64,000 nucleotides of DNA from an uncultured Alphaproteobacteria bacterium (GTDB lineage Bacteria > Pseudomonadota > Alphaproteobacteria > HIMB59): the NCBI GenBank assembly GCA_902527545.1, contig CABZPR010000004.1:1-64000 (forward strand). Reading direction: 5' to 3'. Under the pieces are notes generated by a model. The model saw only the letters and a list, made by a program, of their open reading frames with translations. It was not told the origin of the DNA and searched no databases. Below, piece by piece: positions 46,366-55,606 of this stretch (position 1 is its first letter; every line of letters starts with the position of its first letter). Position numbers and translations under genes: made by a program.

Positions 46366-46931
46366 ATTTTTTATTAATTAATTTTTTCTTAATTTCCCTT
46401 CTATTGGTGACAACCTTTTTTATTTTTAAAACCACGTCATTAATAAGTGTTGTTGCACTTACAGGGGCTTTTACTTTGTTATGCTCAGCTATATATGTGA
46501 ATTTAGATGCGGTTGATGTAGCATTTACTGAAGCTGCCGTTGGATCTGGTATATCAACAATTTTAATGGTTATGGCTGCTGCAAAATTACCAGAAGGAAA
46601 AAAAAATAAATTAATAAATTTATTTCCGAGCATTATTCTTGCAGTAGCGATATCACTTATATTGATTATTATAATTACCAACCTCCCTTTATTAGGAGAT
46701 CCTAATGCACCAATACATCTTCATGTAGTTCCAGAGTACTTAAAGGAAAGTAAAGATTTTTTTCATATACCTAATGTTGTTACTAATATTTTAGCAAGTT
46801 ATAGAGGCTTCGATACTCTTGGAGAAACAATAGTAATATTTACTGCAGGCTTAGGTGTCATTGCTTTATTAACTAGCAACACTCTTAATCGTAAAACTAA
46901 TTTTAAAAAAAATAAAAAAAATGAGAGATAA
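46362..46931 (+). CDS. MbhD/MbhE-like subunit (MrpA C-terminal region equivalent, DUF4040)
   Basis: A 189-residue membrane protein. VALTGAFTLLCSAIYVNLDAVDVAFTEAAVG is the DUF4040/MbhD signature, and SYRGFDTLGETIVIFTAGLGVIALL corresponds to the MbhE-like end of MrpA. In two-piece Mrp systems this region is separate from the NuoL-like part of MrpA, as here. Sometimes annotated as subunit B. Overlaps mrpB by 11 bp. Confidence 0.85.
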   Translation: MNFLLINFFLISLLLVTTFFIFKTTSLISVVALTGAFTLLCSAIYVNLDAVDVAFTEAAVGSGISTILMVMAAAKLPEGKKNKLINLFPSIILAVAISLILIIIITNLPLLGDPNAPIHLHVVPEYLKESKDFFHIPNVVTNILASYRGFDTLGETIVIFTAGLGVIALLTSNTLNRKTNFKKNKKNER

Positions 46932-47358
46932 AATTTCATCAAGTCCTGTATTAAGCGTTGTAAGTAAAATTCTTTTTGCACCAATTATTATATTTGGGCT
47001 TTACGTTCAATTTCATGGTGACTATGGTCCAGGAGGTGGATTTCAGGCTGGGGTAATAGTAGCGGCGGCATTTATATTGTATTCAATGATATTTGGGCTT
47101 TCAAAAGGAGAAACTTTAGTTCCAATAATGATCAATCGATATTTAATGTGCGTAGGTGTTTTGTTATATGCAGGTGTCGGAATAGTTTCAATATTTCTTG
47201 ATGGGATGTATTTAGATTACAATGTTTTGTCATCAGACCCATCAACTGGTCAACATATTGGTATTATATTAGTTGAGCTGGGTGTAGGAATCACAGTTGC
47301 AACTGTAATGATTGCTTTGTATCACTCCTTTGCTTCCTTTGGGGAAATTAATGAGTAA
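46921..47358 (+). CDS. mrpB: Mrp-type Na+/H+ antiporter subunit B
   Basis: A 145-residue four-helix protein of the MnhB family; FGLYVQFHGDYGPGGGFQAGVIVAAAFILY is diagnostic. LVELGVGITVATVMIALYHSF closes the conserved core. Overlaps mrpC by 8 bp. Confidence 0.93.
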   Translation: MRDKISSSPVLSVVSKILFAPIIIFGLYVQFHGDYGPGGGFQAGVIVAAAFILYSMIFGLSKGETLVPIMINRYLMCVGVLLYAGVGIVSIFLDGMYLDYNVLSSDPSTGQHIGIILVELGVGITVATVMIALYHSFASFGEINE

Positions 47359-47713
47359 TTTTATTTATTTTTGGAACCATTTTGCCTTTATTTTACTTAT
47401 GGTTGGCGGATTATTCATAATCATCACAAGTCAAAACTACTTAAAAAAAGTGGTTGGCTTAGCAATTTTTCAAACTGCAGTTTTTGTATTTTTTGTATCA
47501 CTCGCAAAAGTTTTAGATGGAACCGCCCCTATATTAACAAAAATGGCAAATGCCTATTCAAATCCATTGCCACACGTCTTAATACTGACTGCTATCGTCG
47601 TAGGAGTGGCTACTTCAGCGCTTGGATTGGCTTTAGTATTACAAATTTACAAGAACTACGAAACAATTGAAGAAAAAGAAATAGAGTCCTTGGAGCTAAA
47701 GTCAGATAAATAA
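47351..47713 (+). CDS. mrpC: Mrp-type Na+/H+ antiporter subunit C (NuoK-like)
   Basis: A NuoK-family protein of 120 residues from the ATG at 47351 (the ORF track starts 13 codons too early, inside mrpB). Three membrane helices; VVGLAIFQTAVFVFFVSLAK and PLPHVLILTAIVVGVATSALGLAL are the conserved segments. An acidic tail (ETIEEKEIESLELKSD) follows. mrpD begins immediately after the stop. Confidence 0.93.
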   Translation: MSNFIYFWNHFAFILLMVGGLFIIITSQNYLKKVVGLAIFQTAVFVFFVSLAKVLDGTAPILTKMANAYSNPLPHVLILTAIVVGVATSALGLALVLQIYKNYETIEEKEIESLELKSDK

Positions 47714-49210
47714 ATGTTTGATATATTTTTAGACGATGCTCCCGCATTGGTAGTAGTTTTACCTCTTCTTATTTCTGCAATTATTGCATTTATGCCATCA
47801 AAAATATGGCCTTGGATGATTTCAATCATCACTTTGTTGTTGCATTTATTTTTATCTTTACACCTTCTTAAAGAAATTTCTGTTTCTGGTTTAATTATAT
47901 ATGAGTTTGGAAATTGGGAACCACCATGGGGTATCTCTTTTAAAATAGATGGGGTGAATATTGGACTTCAATTATTATTTTCAATTTTTGTTTTGGTATC
48001 AACATTCTACTCAAGAAAAATTTTCTTGAATGAAATTGACTATAGGGACTCCGGAAAGGCCTATTCTTTGTGGTTATTGGCAGTTGGAAGCCTGAACGGA
48101 ATTATTTTAACTAATGATATTTTTAATTTATTTGTCTTTTTAGAAATATCTGCATTAGCTTCTATTTCTTTAATTGCCTTAGGTGCAGGACAAAATAGAA
48201 AAGCATTACTCGCAGCTTTTAATTACCTAATTATCGGGGCGATCGGTGCTACATTTTATGTAATTGGGGTTGGCTTTGCCTACGCTATGACAGGTACGTT
48301 GAACATGAATGATCTTGTAATTCAACTGGCCCAATATTCCGATGGTCAGTTAGCCATCTTCGCAGGTATGTCATTCATGCTCATAGGGCTTATGGTTAAG
48401 GCTGCAATTTTTCCTGTCCATATTTGGTTACCACCTGCATATAGCTATGCTCCATCAGCTGTTTCTACTCTTTTGGCTGCTTTAGCGACAAAAACAATTC
48501 TCTATTTTTTTGTGAGACTTTTGTACGAAGTATTCATAATTTATCCGAGCTATTTAAGTTTGTTTTTAGATTTTGTTTTATTTCCTCTATCTTTACTCGC
48601 TATATTCATTGGGACTGTAATAGCCATCTATCAAGATGATATCAAAAAACTTTTGGCATTTTCCTCAATTGCGCAAATTGGCTACATCACACTGGCTTTT
48701 AGCCTTAAAGACCACATTGGAGTAGTTTCGGGCTTTGTACATATATTTAATCATGCTTTGATCAAAGGAGGATTATTTATGGCTGTTGGTTACTTTGCTA
48801 TTCTTTATAAGGATAGAGTAACCCTAAACAGTTTAAAAGGTTTTGGCTATAAATACCCCATAACTTCATTTGCTTTATTAATTTGTGGATTATCATTAAT
48901 TGGATTGCCTCTGACAAATGGTTTCATTTCAAAATTATATTTATTTCAAGCTCTTTATACAAATGAGATGTATTTTTCAATCGCTTTAGTTGCGGTAAGC
49001 TCAGCATTAGCTGTTGTATATTTCTGGAAAATAGTGGAACAGATGTGGTTTTCAGAAATTAAATTTAAATCTGAAAAAGAAGATGCTTATATTTATTTAC
49101 CAATATGGATAATTACAATCTCAATAATTGTTTTTGGGTTATATTCAACACCAATAATTGAATTTTCTAACTTGTCTGCAGACTATTTAATATCAGGTTA
49201 TCAAAATTGA
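47714..49210 (+). CDS. mrpD: Mrp-type Na+/H+ antiporter subunit D, copy 1
   Basis: A 498-residue NuoL/M/N-type protein with about 14 helices. The conserved TM5 glutamate is in LFVFLEISALASISL and the TM7 lysine in LMVKAAIFPVHIWLPPAYSYAPSAVS; the broken-helix region shows SSIAQIGYITLAFSL and HIFNHALIKGGLFMAVG. These residues line the proton path in antiporter-like subunits. Overlaps the next copy by 4 bp. Confidence 0.92.
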   Translation: MFDIFLDDAPALVVVLPLLISAIIAFMPSKIWPWMISIITLLLHLFLSLHLLKEISVSGLIIYEFGNWEPPWGISFKIDGVNIGLQLLFSIFVLVSTFYSRKIFLNEIDYRDSGKAYSLWLLAVGSLNGIILTNDIFNLFVFLEISALASISLIALGAGQNRKALLAAFNYLIIGAIGATFYVIGVGFAYAMTGTLNMNDLVIQLAQYSDGQLAIFAGMSFMLIGLMVKAAIFPVHIWLPPAYSYAPSAVSTLLAALATKTILYFFVRLLYEVFIIYPSYLSLFLDFVLFPLSLLAIFIGTVIAIYQDDIKKLLAFSSIAQIGYITLAFSLKDHIGVVSGFVHIFNHALIKGGLFMAVGYFAILYKDRVTLNSLKGFGYKYPITSFALLICGLSLIGLPLTNGFISKLYLFQALYTNEMYFSIALVAVSSALAVVYFWKIVEQMWFSEIKFKSEKEDAYIYLPIWIITISIIVFGLYSTPIIEFSNLSADYLISGYQN

Positions 49211-50658
49211 GTAATTCGTTTTTAATCATACTAGGTATTATCACGCCACTTTTTGCAGCATTATTCTCTTATGTCTGTAGATATAATAATAACTTAAGAG
49301 ACTCTTTTGGAATAATTGGAGGTCTGATAACATTTGTAATCAGTTTAAAAATTTTTCATGGAATACAAAATAATGAGGTATTTCAAATAACTTTTTTTAC
49401 ACTTTTTGATGGGGTAGATTTTGCTTTTAAAGTATCACCTCTTGGATCTATTTTTAGTTTAGTCGCATCTTCTTTGTGGATATTGGCATCTATCTACACT
49501 ATTGGTTATATGAGGGGTGCTGGTGAAAAAAATCAAACAAGATTTGTAATTTTTTATTCAATCGCAATCCATGCTGCATTGGCAATAGCTTGGTCTGGAA
49601 ATCTTCTAGTCTTATTTATTTTTTATGAAATATTAACTTTTTCAACTTTCCCTTTAGTTGGACATAAGCAAAACGCTGAGTCGCAAACTGCAGGAAGGCT
49701 CTATTTGTCGATTTTAGTGGGTACCTCTTTAATATTTTTCTTACCAGCTATATTTTGGATTTGGCTTGAAACAGGAACTTTAGATTTTCAAGATGGGGGA
49801 ATACTTATAAATAAATTCCCAGCAGAGTACCTATCTTTTCTAATAGCTATGCTTGTGTTTGGTATAGGTAAAGCAGCAATTATGCCTATTCATCGTTGGT
49901 TGCCTGCTGCAATGGTGGCGCCAACTCCAGTTTCTGCATTACTCCACGCCGTTGCTGTAGTAAAAGCTGGTGTATTTAGTTTTCTCGTGGTTATTATTTA
50001 TATTGTTGGTCCAGACTTTTTACTTCAAACAAAAAGTTCTGACTGGTTAGTCTGGTTAGCATGTTTCACTATAATGGCTTCTAGTATCATAGCGATAACA
50101 AAAGATGACTTAAAAGCGAGACTTGCTTATTCTACCATTAGTCAACTTTCCTATATTATTTTGGGAGCAGCTTTGGCTTCATCTTTAGCTCTAAAAGGAG
50201 CATCTTTTCATATAATAACTCATGCTTTGGGTAAGATAACTCTATTCTTCTGTGCAGGTGCTATTTATGTAACTGCCCATATTAAGAAGGTAAGTGACCT
50301 AAAAGGTATAGGCTATAAATTACCGTTAATATTTTTTGCTTACACTTTAGGCGCTCTATCAATCATTGGAGTTCCTCCTTTTATTGGTTCTTGGAGTAAA
50401 TTTTATTTAATCATGGGCTCTATAGAGAGAGAATTTATAATTGTTGCAATAATCTTAGGTATTTCCTCATTGCTAAATATTTATTATCTATTACAGCCTG
50501 TAGTAATAGGCTTCACCCAAAACTCTAAGATAGAGATAAAATTAATTAAAGCCCCTTTAACTGTTTGGCCACCATTAATTACAGGTTTAGCCTGTTTAGT
50601 TTTCTTTTTTTATGCAAACTATTTTTTGAATAATGTTAGTGGAGTAATAGTGAATTAA
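49207..50658 (+). CDS. Mrp-type antiporter subunit, NuoL/M-like, copy 2
   Basis: A 483-residue antiporter-like protein. YEILTFSTFPLVGH carries the TM5 Glu, FGIGKAAIMPIHRWLPAAMVAPTPVSALLHAVAVVKAG the TM7 and TM8 Lys residues, and TISQLSYIILGAALAS the discontinuous helix. The WLPAAMVAPTPVSALLHA segment is closer to NuoL/MrpA than in copy 1, so it may stand in for the NuoL-like half of MrpA. TTG start overlapping copy 1 by 4 bp. Confidence 0.88.
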   Translation: MSNSFLIILGIITPLFAALFSYVCRYNNNLRDSFGIIGGLITFVISLKIFHGIQNNEVFQITFFTLFDGVDFAFKVSPLGSIFSLVASSLWILASIYTIGYMRGAGEKNQTRFVIFYSIAIHAALAIAWSGNLLVLFIFYEILTFSTFPLVGHKQNAESQTAGRLYLSILVGTSLIFFLPAIFWIWLETGTLDFQDGGILINKFPAEYLSFLIAMLVFGIGKAAIMPIHRWLPAAMVAPTPVSALLHAVAVVKAGVFSFLVVIIYIVGPDFLLQTKSSDWLVWLACFTIMASSIIAITKDDLKARLAYSTISQLSYIILGAALASSLALKGASFHIITHALGKITLFFCAGAIYVTAHIKKVSDLKGIGYKLPLIFFAYTLGALSIIGVPPFIGSWSKFYLIMGSIEREFIIVAIILGISSLLNIYYLLQPVVIGFTQNSKIEIKLIKAPLTVWPPLITGLACLVFFFYANYFLNNVSGVIVN

Positions 50659-50892
50659 ATGAAAAAAAATGATTTAAAGAGTATGGGTAAAAGCTTTACA
50701 AAGTACATACTTATAATCGGAGCACTTTTAATTCTTTTAGACTTTACTTTTCAGAGACATGAATACTTTTCCTTTGTAGAGATATATGGCTTCCCAGCAT
50801 TTTTCGGTTTTGTAAGTTTTGTTTTTATAGTCATGTTAGGAAAGTGGCTGAGGAAATTCTTAATGAGGAAGGAGGATTATTATGATCAGTAA
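50659..50892 (+). CDS. small two-helix membrane protein of the Mrp operon
   Basis: A 77-residue protein that I cannot name. Two membrane helices (YILIIGALLILLDFTF and FPAFFGFVSFVFIVML) are separated by RHEYFSFVEIYG, with a basic C terminus. It begins directly after copy 2 and overlaps copy 3 by 11 bp. Being trapped between two antiporter subunits with no spacing suggests it is a subunit or assembly factor. Confidence 0.8.
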   Translation: MKKNDLKSMGKSFTKYILIIGALLILLDFTFQRHEYFSFVEIYGFPAFFGFVSFVFIVMLGKWLRKFLMRKEDYYDQ

Positions 50893-52564
50893 TTTTATTC
50901 CCGGTTTAATAATGATAATTACTTCATTCTTATTGCCAACAATTCCTCAATACTTTAGACACCCTGCGATGTTGTTATCAGTGGGTTTATCAGCTTTATC
51001 TTTATTTAATGGTTATGGAACTTTTTTAGAGTGGGACATACTTGGTTTAAATTTAATATTATATCAATCAGATAGTTTAACTCTTCCTTTTGCTATTATT
51101 TTTCATATTGCTGCTATACTTGTAATAATTTTTAGCTGGCACAGTAAAAATTTAATGGAGCACATGGCGACATTAGCTTATGCAGGCTCTGCTATTGGTG
51201 CTCTCCATGCAGGAGATTTTTTTAGTTTATTTATTTGGTGGGAAGCAACAGCTCTTACTTCAGTCTTTATAGTTTTTGCTGGAAATACAAATGCAGCAAA
51301 AGATGCAGCTATGAGATATTTGATCATTCAAGTTTCTTCAGGTGTATTACTTTTAATTGGCGCATGTTTAATGCTATATCAAACAGGAAACCATAATTTA
51401 GTTGTTCTAGATTTAAAAACAAATTTTGGAATTTTTATATTTATTGCTTTTGGAATTAAGGCTGCATTTCCTCTTTTAAATGGTTGGCTACAAGACTCTT
51501 ACCCTGAGTCTTCAGTTACTGGCACAGTGGCACTTTCTGCTTTTACAACAAAATTGGCAATTTATGCTTTAGCTAGAACTTTTCCAGGCACTGACTCACT
51601 GATTTGGATAGGCGCAATAATGACAGCTTTTCCTGTATTTTTTGCAGTTATAGAAAATGATTTAAGAAGAGTTTTGTCATTTAGTCTTAATAACCAATTA
51701 GGCTTTATGGTTGTTGGTATTGGTATTGGTACAGAACTTTCTCTTAACGGAACGGTAGCGCATGCGTTCGTTCATATAATTTATAAAGCTCTTTTGTTTA
51801 TGAGTATGGGTGCTGTTTTATACAGAGCTGGAACAACAAAAGCTTCTGAATTAGGTGGCCTTTACAAATACATGCCATTCACAACAATATTTTGCATTAT
51901 AGGGGCCATGTCTATTTCTGCATTTCCGATGTTTAGCGGATTTGTCGCTAAATCTTTAATAATGTCCTCGCTTGGAGGTATGGGAATGGTTTTAATTTAC
52001 TTTATTTTATTCTTTGCTTCCGCAGGTGTTTTGGAGCACTCAGGGATAAAGATACCTTACTTTGCTTTCTTTGCACACGAGAGGAAGAATAAAGTTAAAG
52101 AGGCTCCAATTAATATGCTAATTGCAATGGGTATCGCTGCTTTTTTATGTATTGCTATAGGTGTATTCCCAAAATATTTGTATCAAATACTTCCATACAC
52201 AGTAGAGTATCAGCCTTATACTTTAGACCATGTAATAAGTCAGCTACAACTTTTAGTTTTTGCAATTATTGCATTTTTATTTTTAGTTAAATTTAAACTT
52301 TATCCCTCCGAGATTAGATCAACTGTTTTAAATTCTGATTGGTTTTATAGAAAAATGTTACCTGGTATTGGTAAACCCTTATTTAAAAAAATAGGTATAT
52401 TAACAGATAGTTTATATAAAAATTTAGGTTTATCTTTTAAACAAGTATTAAGTAAATCTTATAAATTTAGTAATTTATCCTACATTAAAGTTACAACACC
52501 TAGTTTTGCAGGTACAATTCTAATATCAATTTTATTTATAATGTTAGTAATCGTTTTGGTGTGA
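50882..52564 (+). CDS. Mrp-type antiporter subunit, NuoL/M/N-like, copy 3
   Basis: A 560-residue antiporter-like protein. LFIWWEATALTSVFIVFAG bears the TM5 Glu, FGIKAAFPLLNGWLQDSYPESSVTGTVALSAFTTKLAIY the TM7 and TM8 Lys, and SLNNQLGFMVVGIGIG the broken helix. The C terminus is extended by about 100 residues with another helix (TILISILFIMLVIVLV), reminiscent of NuoL/MrpA extensions. It is the last gene of the operon and abuts the convergent chorismate mutase with no gap. Confidence 0.88.
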   Translation: MISNFIPGLIMIITSFLLPTIPQYFRHPAMLLSVGLSALSLFNGYGTFLEWDILGLNLILYQSDSLTLPFAIIFHIAAILVIIFSWHSKNLMEHMATLAYAGSAIGALHAGDFFSLFIWWEATALTSVFIVFAGNTNAAKDAAMRYLIIQVSSGVLLLIGACLMLYQTGNHNLVVLDLKTNFGIFIFIAFGIKAAFPLLNGWLQDSYPESSVTGTVALSAFTTKLAIYALARTFPGTDSLIWIGAIMTAFPVFFAVIENDLRRVLSFSLNNQLGFMVVGIGIGTELSLNGTVAHAFVHIIYKALLFMSMGAVLYRAGTTKASELGGLYKYMPFTTIFCIIGAMSISAFPMFSGFVAKSLIMSSLGGMGMVLIYFILFFASAGVLEHSGIKIPYFAFFAHERKNKVKEAPINMLIAMGIAAFLCIAIGVFPKYLYQILPYTVEYQPYTLDHVISQLQLLVFAIIAFLFLVKFKLYPSEIRSTVLNSDWFYRKMLPGIGKPLFKKIGILTDSLYKNLGLSFKQVLSKSYKFSNLSYIKVTTPSFAGTILISILFIMLVIVLV

Positions 52565-52855
52565 TTATTTTTTTATTTTTGCAGACTCTAGTTTAATAGC
52601 TTCTTGGATAAAAATTTGCCAAATTCTAACAATTATTTCAGCGTCAATTTTATTTTTTTTTGCTTTTGATTGAACAGACTTTAAAATATGAGTAATTCTT
52701 TCGTGATCAATTATTTCTTCTCTATTTTCCTTTAATTTAGTGACTTTGTGTATTTCTTTAAATCTATCACCAATCAGCTCAATAATCTTGTTATCAATAT
52801 TATCAATTTTCTTTCTTACTTTTTTAAGCTCTTCAATGTTATTTTTTTTAGTCAT
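52565..52855 (-). CDS. chorismate mutase type II (AroQ)
   Basis: A 96-residue monofunctional chorismate mutase: LKKVRKKIDNIDNKIIELIGDRFKEI is the first helix with the catalytic Arg/Lys pattern, and IVRIWQIFIQEAIKLE the third. Converts chorismate to prephenate for Phe/Tyr. The ATG at 52855 is preferred to a TTG three codons earlier. Divergent from the LOG gene with a 31-bp gap that contains CTGTACAG. Confidence 0.88.
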   Translation of the reverse strand: MTKKNNIEELKKVRKKIDNIDNKIIELIGDRFKEIHKVTKLKENREEIIDHERITHILKSVQSKAKKNKIDAEIIVRIWQIFIQEAIKLESAKIKK

Positions 52856-52886
52856 TTTTCTCAATATTGCTGTACAGTAAATTTAT

Positions 52887-53438
52887 ATGAAATTAAAAAA
52901 TTCTAAACATAAAGTTGCCGTATTTTGTGGATCTATGTTTGGATCAAACAAAAACTTTAAAGATTTAGCTATAACAGTTACAAAATATCTAGCACAAAAT
53001 GATTATGACATTGTTTATGGAGGAGGAGAAAATGGATTAATGGGTGTTGTTGCTAAGACAGCATTAAAATATAACGCCCATGTAACTGGTATTATCCCAT
53101 CTTTTCTAGATAAGCGTGAGAAAATTCACACAAAAATTAACAAAATTCATGTTACGAAAACAATGGAGCAAAGAAAAAAAAAGTTTCTACAATTGTCAGA
53201 TAGTTTTGTCGCTTTACCCGGGGGCGGGGGCACAATAGAAGAAATTAGTTTAGTAATCAGTGCTCTTCAATTGGGAGTTATAAAAGGTAAAAAATGTATT
53301 TTGTTTAATTATAATAATTATTGGTCTGATATAATTAATCAATATAAGAAAGTAATGAACTCAAAATTTGCTTATAAGAACTTTAAAGATTTATTTTCAG
53401 TTTGTAATAATCTAAAAGAATTTAAAGAATTATATTAA
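52887..53438 (+). CDS. LOG family protein (TIGR00730, cytokinin-riboside-monophosphate phosphoribohydrolase-like)
   Basis: A 183-residue Rossmann protein. VFCGSMFGSN near the start, DIVYGGGENGLMGVVA and FVALPGGGGTIEEISLV (the PGGxGTxxE motif) are the family signatures. Relatives cleave nucleoside monophosphates to base and ribose 5-phosphate. The physiological role in bacteria of this type is not established. Overlaps the convergent amidotransferase by 9 bp. Confidence 0.9.
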   Translation: MKLKNSKHKVAVFCGSMFGSNKNFKDLAITVTKYLAQNDYDIVYGGGENGLMGVVAKTALKYNAHVTGIIPSFLDKREKIHTKINKIHVTKTMEQRKKKFLQLSDSFVALPGGGGTIEEISLVISALQLGVIKGKKCILFNYNNYWSDIINQYKKVMNSKFAYKNFKDLFSVCNNLKEFKELY

Positions 53439-54221
53439 TTTTTTTTTTAAATAACTTAACCAATTTTTTAATTCTTTGTGTCTTAACGAATCTTTTAACA
53501 AAGATTGACTATAGCTCTTTATATTAGGTCTTTTAAAGTCTTTGATTAAGCTTTGTATTTGATTTTTACTAAATAGTTTTTCTTTGAGTAAAATATTTTT
53601 TCTTGCATTTAAAATTTGTCCTGTGTATTTAAAATTAAATTCAGGATGATATTGGGTACCCCAAAATTTATTGCTTACAAGAGACTGAATTGAGTAATGA
53701 TTGTCTGAGAGAACATGAGAGCTATTTGGCTTTTGAGATATATGGTCAATATGAGATGCAAAAGCATCAAATATCAAGGGCTTATCTTTATACATTGGAT
53801 GATGCGCACCATATTTATTAATACTTATATTATAGGCTATACCAATTTCTCTACCTTTAGGATTTTTTTTAACTGTGCCACCATTTGCAACAGTAAAAAG
53901 TTGCATACCCCAACAACTACCAAACATATTTACCTTTAACTTTGATAACTTTTTCATGAGAGAAATTTGGTTTTTAATTTCTCTTGTATTATCATAAATA
54001 TTAAGACTTGAACCTGTCCATACTATGCCAGTAAATGAATTTATGAAACTTTCATCATAATTTTCATCTAAGTTCATCGAGGGATAAATGAATTTAGTTT
54101 TTATTTTTGAATTAATTATTTTTAGTTGGTCTCTATAAAACTCACATATTGGTTGTAATCCATATCTAGCCAGTTTACTCCATCCATTTTTGTCATATCC
54201 ATTAACTATTAGTAAATTCAT
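53430..54221 (-). CDS. class I glutamine amidotransferase (GMP synthase-like)
   Basis: A 263-residue stand-alone amidotransferase domain. The nucleophile elbow FGSCWGMQLF has the catalytic Cys, and GTQYHPEFNFK supplies the His and Glu. No synthetase domain follows. Relatives include YfeJ-like proteins and gamma-glutamyl hydrolases of polyamine catabolism; which substrate is used cannot be told. Divergent from the EamA gene with 28 bp between starts. Confidence 0.85.
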   Translation of the reverse strand: MNLLIVNGYDKNGWSKLARYGLQPICEFYRDQLKIINSKIKTKFIYPSMNLDENYDESFINSFTGIVWTGSSLNIYDNTREIKNQISLMKKLSKLKVNMFGSCWGMQLFTVANGGTVKKNPKGREIGIAYNISINKYGAHHPMYKDKPLIFDAFASHIDHISQKPNSSHVLSDNHYSIQSLVSNKFWGTQYHPEFNFKYTGQILNARKNILLKEKLFSKNQIQSLIKDFKRPNIKSYSQSLLKDSLRHKELKNWLSYLKKKLI

Positions 54222-54249
54222 TCATATTTAATATATTTAGATTAAGTAC

Positions 54250-55122
54250 ATGTCAGCATTTATCTACAAGTCGTTATCTGTCCTTTTTTTTGTTTTAATG
54301 AGTGTATGTATAAAGGCAACAGGAGACAACTTACCATTATTTGAGGTAGTTTTTTTCAGAAATCTATTTGCACTTATTCCATTGATAGTTGTTATTTATT
54401 ATTTAAATCTAAAAATATCCTCTATAAACAATTACAAACTTCATTTTTTTAGAGGTTTAGTAGGAATTTCAGCAATGAGTCTTTTCTTCATATCTCTTAG
54501 ATATGTTCCGCTGATCGAAATGCAAACAATCAGTTTTTCATCTGTTTTTTTTATATCTATATTATCAATTTTTTTTCTGGGTGAAAAAATTGGATATAGA
54601 AGGGTAATTGCAATCATTATAGGTTTTATAGGAGTAGTAATTATTTTGAAACCGGACGTGAATTTATTAAACAACTATTCTGTTTTGCCACTTTTAGCTA
54701 GTATATTTTTGTCAATGGCAGTGATAATTTTAAAAAAAATATTAATAACCAATAATAATGTTTTAACTGTATGGGCCTTTACTCTATTTGGAACAGTTTC
54801 AAGTTTGTTTTTCTATAATGATGATTGGATATGGCCAAATAATTTAGACTTAGTTTTTTTAATAGTTTCGGGTTTTTTAGGATTTGCTGCTCAATTTTGT
54901 CTTACAAAATCTTTTCAATTAGCAGATGCCTCTGTTCTTGCTCCTTTAGACTTCACTTCTGTTGTTTGGGCATTTGTCATAGGTTATATTTTTTTTGGTG
55001 AGTTTCTCTCGAAGGAGGTCCTACTAGGAGGTCCATTAATTTTACTTTCAGTTGGATATATTTTTTATCGTGAAACTGTCCTTCGAAAAAAAATAGTCCT
55101 TGGAAGCAACAAGCAATTTTAG
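54250..55122 (+). CDS. DMT-superfamily transporter (EamA domain)
   Basis: A 290-residue protein with ten hydrophobic segments as two EamA repeats; the first ends SILSIFFLGEKIGYRRVIAIIIGFIGVVIILKP and the second LDFTSVVWAFVIGYIFFGEFLSKEVLLGGPLILLSVG, both with the family glycine/proline pattern. Such proteins export metabolites or import nucleobases and S-adenosylmethionine; no substrate is suggested by neighbours. Confidence 0.9.
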   Translation: MSAFIYKSLSVLFFVLMSVCIKATGDNLPLFEVVFFRNLFALIPLIVVIYYLNLKISSINNYKLHFFRGLVGISAMSLFFISLRYVPLIEMQTISFSSVFFISILSIFFLGEKIGYRRVIAIIIGFIGVVIILKPDVNLLNNYSVLPLLASIFLSMAVIILKKILITNNNVLTVWAFTLFGTVSSLFFYNDDWIWPNNLDLVFLIVSGFLGFAAQFCLTKSFQLADASVLAPLDFTSVVWAFVIGYIFFGEFLSKEVLLGGPLILLSVGYIFYRETVLRKKIVLGSNKQF

Positions 55123-55164
55123 AAATTTTTAGACAGATTTAAAATTTTTTGATATTTAATCTTG

Positions 55165-55605
55165 ATGGAATATTTACACACAATGGTTCGAGTAAGTGAT
55201 ATTGAGCAATCACTTGACTTTTATTGTAATAAATTAGGACTAATTGAATACTCGAGGAAAGAGAGTGAAAAGGGTCGATTTACTCTAATTTTTCTTTGTG
55301 CTCCTGATGATAAATACACTGCTGATAGTAAAAAGAAACCTCTCTTAGAGTTAACTTACAATTGGGACAAAGAAGAATACAAAGGTGGCAGAAATTTTGG
55401 TCATCTAGCTTTTAGAGTAGATAATATTTATCAAGTTTGTGAAAATCTGATTAAAAAGGATGTTGTGATAAACAGGCCTCCTAGAGATGGATATATGGCA
55501 TTCATAAAATCACCAGACGGCATATCAATAGAGTTACTTCAAAAAGGTGAGAGCCTTGAAATAAAAGAGCCTTGGGCTAGTATGCAAAATAATGGGTCTT
55601 GGTAG
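55165..55605 (+). CDS. gloA: glyoxalase I (lactoylglutathione lyase)
   Basis: Isomerises the glutathione hemithioacetal of methylglyoxal. The four metal ligands expected from E. coli GloA are all in place: His in YLHTMVRV, Glu in LLELTYNW, His in FGHLAFRV and Glu in ISIELLQKG. 146 residues from the ATG at 55165; the ORF track begins at a TTG one codon before. Confidence 0.94.
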   Translation: MEYLHTMVRVSDIEQSLDFYCNKLGLIEYSRKESEKGRFTLIFLCAPDDKYTADSKKKPLLELTYNWDKEEYKGGRNFGHLAFRVDNIYQVCENLIKKDVVINRPPRDGYMAFIKSPDGISIELLQKGESLEIKEPWASMQNNGSW

Positions 55606-55606
55606 A

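Noticed and set aside
46286-46681. 131-residue minus-strand ORF opposite mrpG and the MbhD-like gene
   Set aside because: Fully antisense to two well-supported Mrp subunits; composition is typical of a shadow frame.
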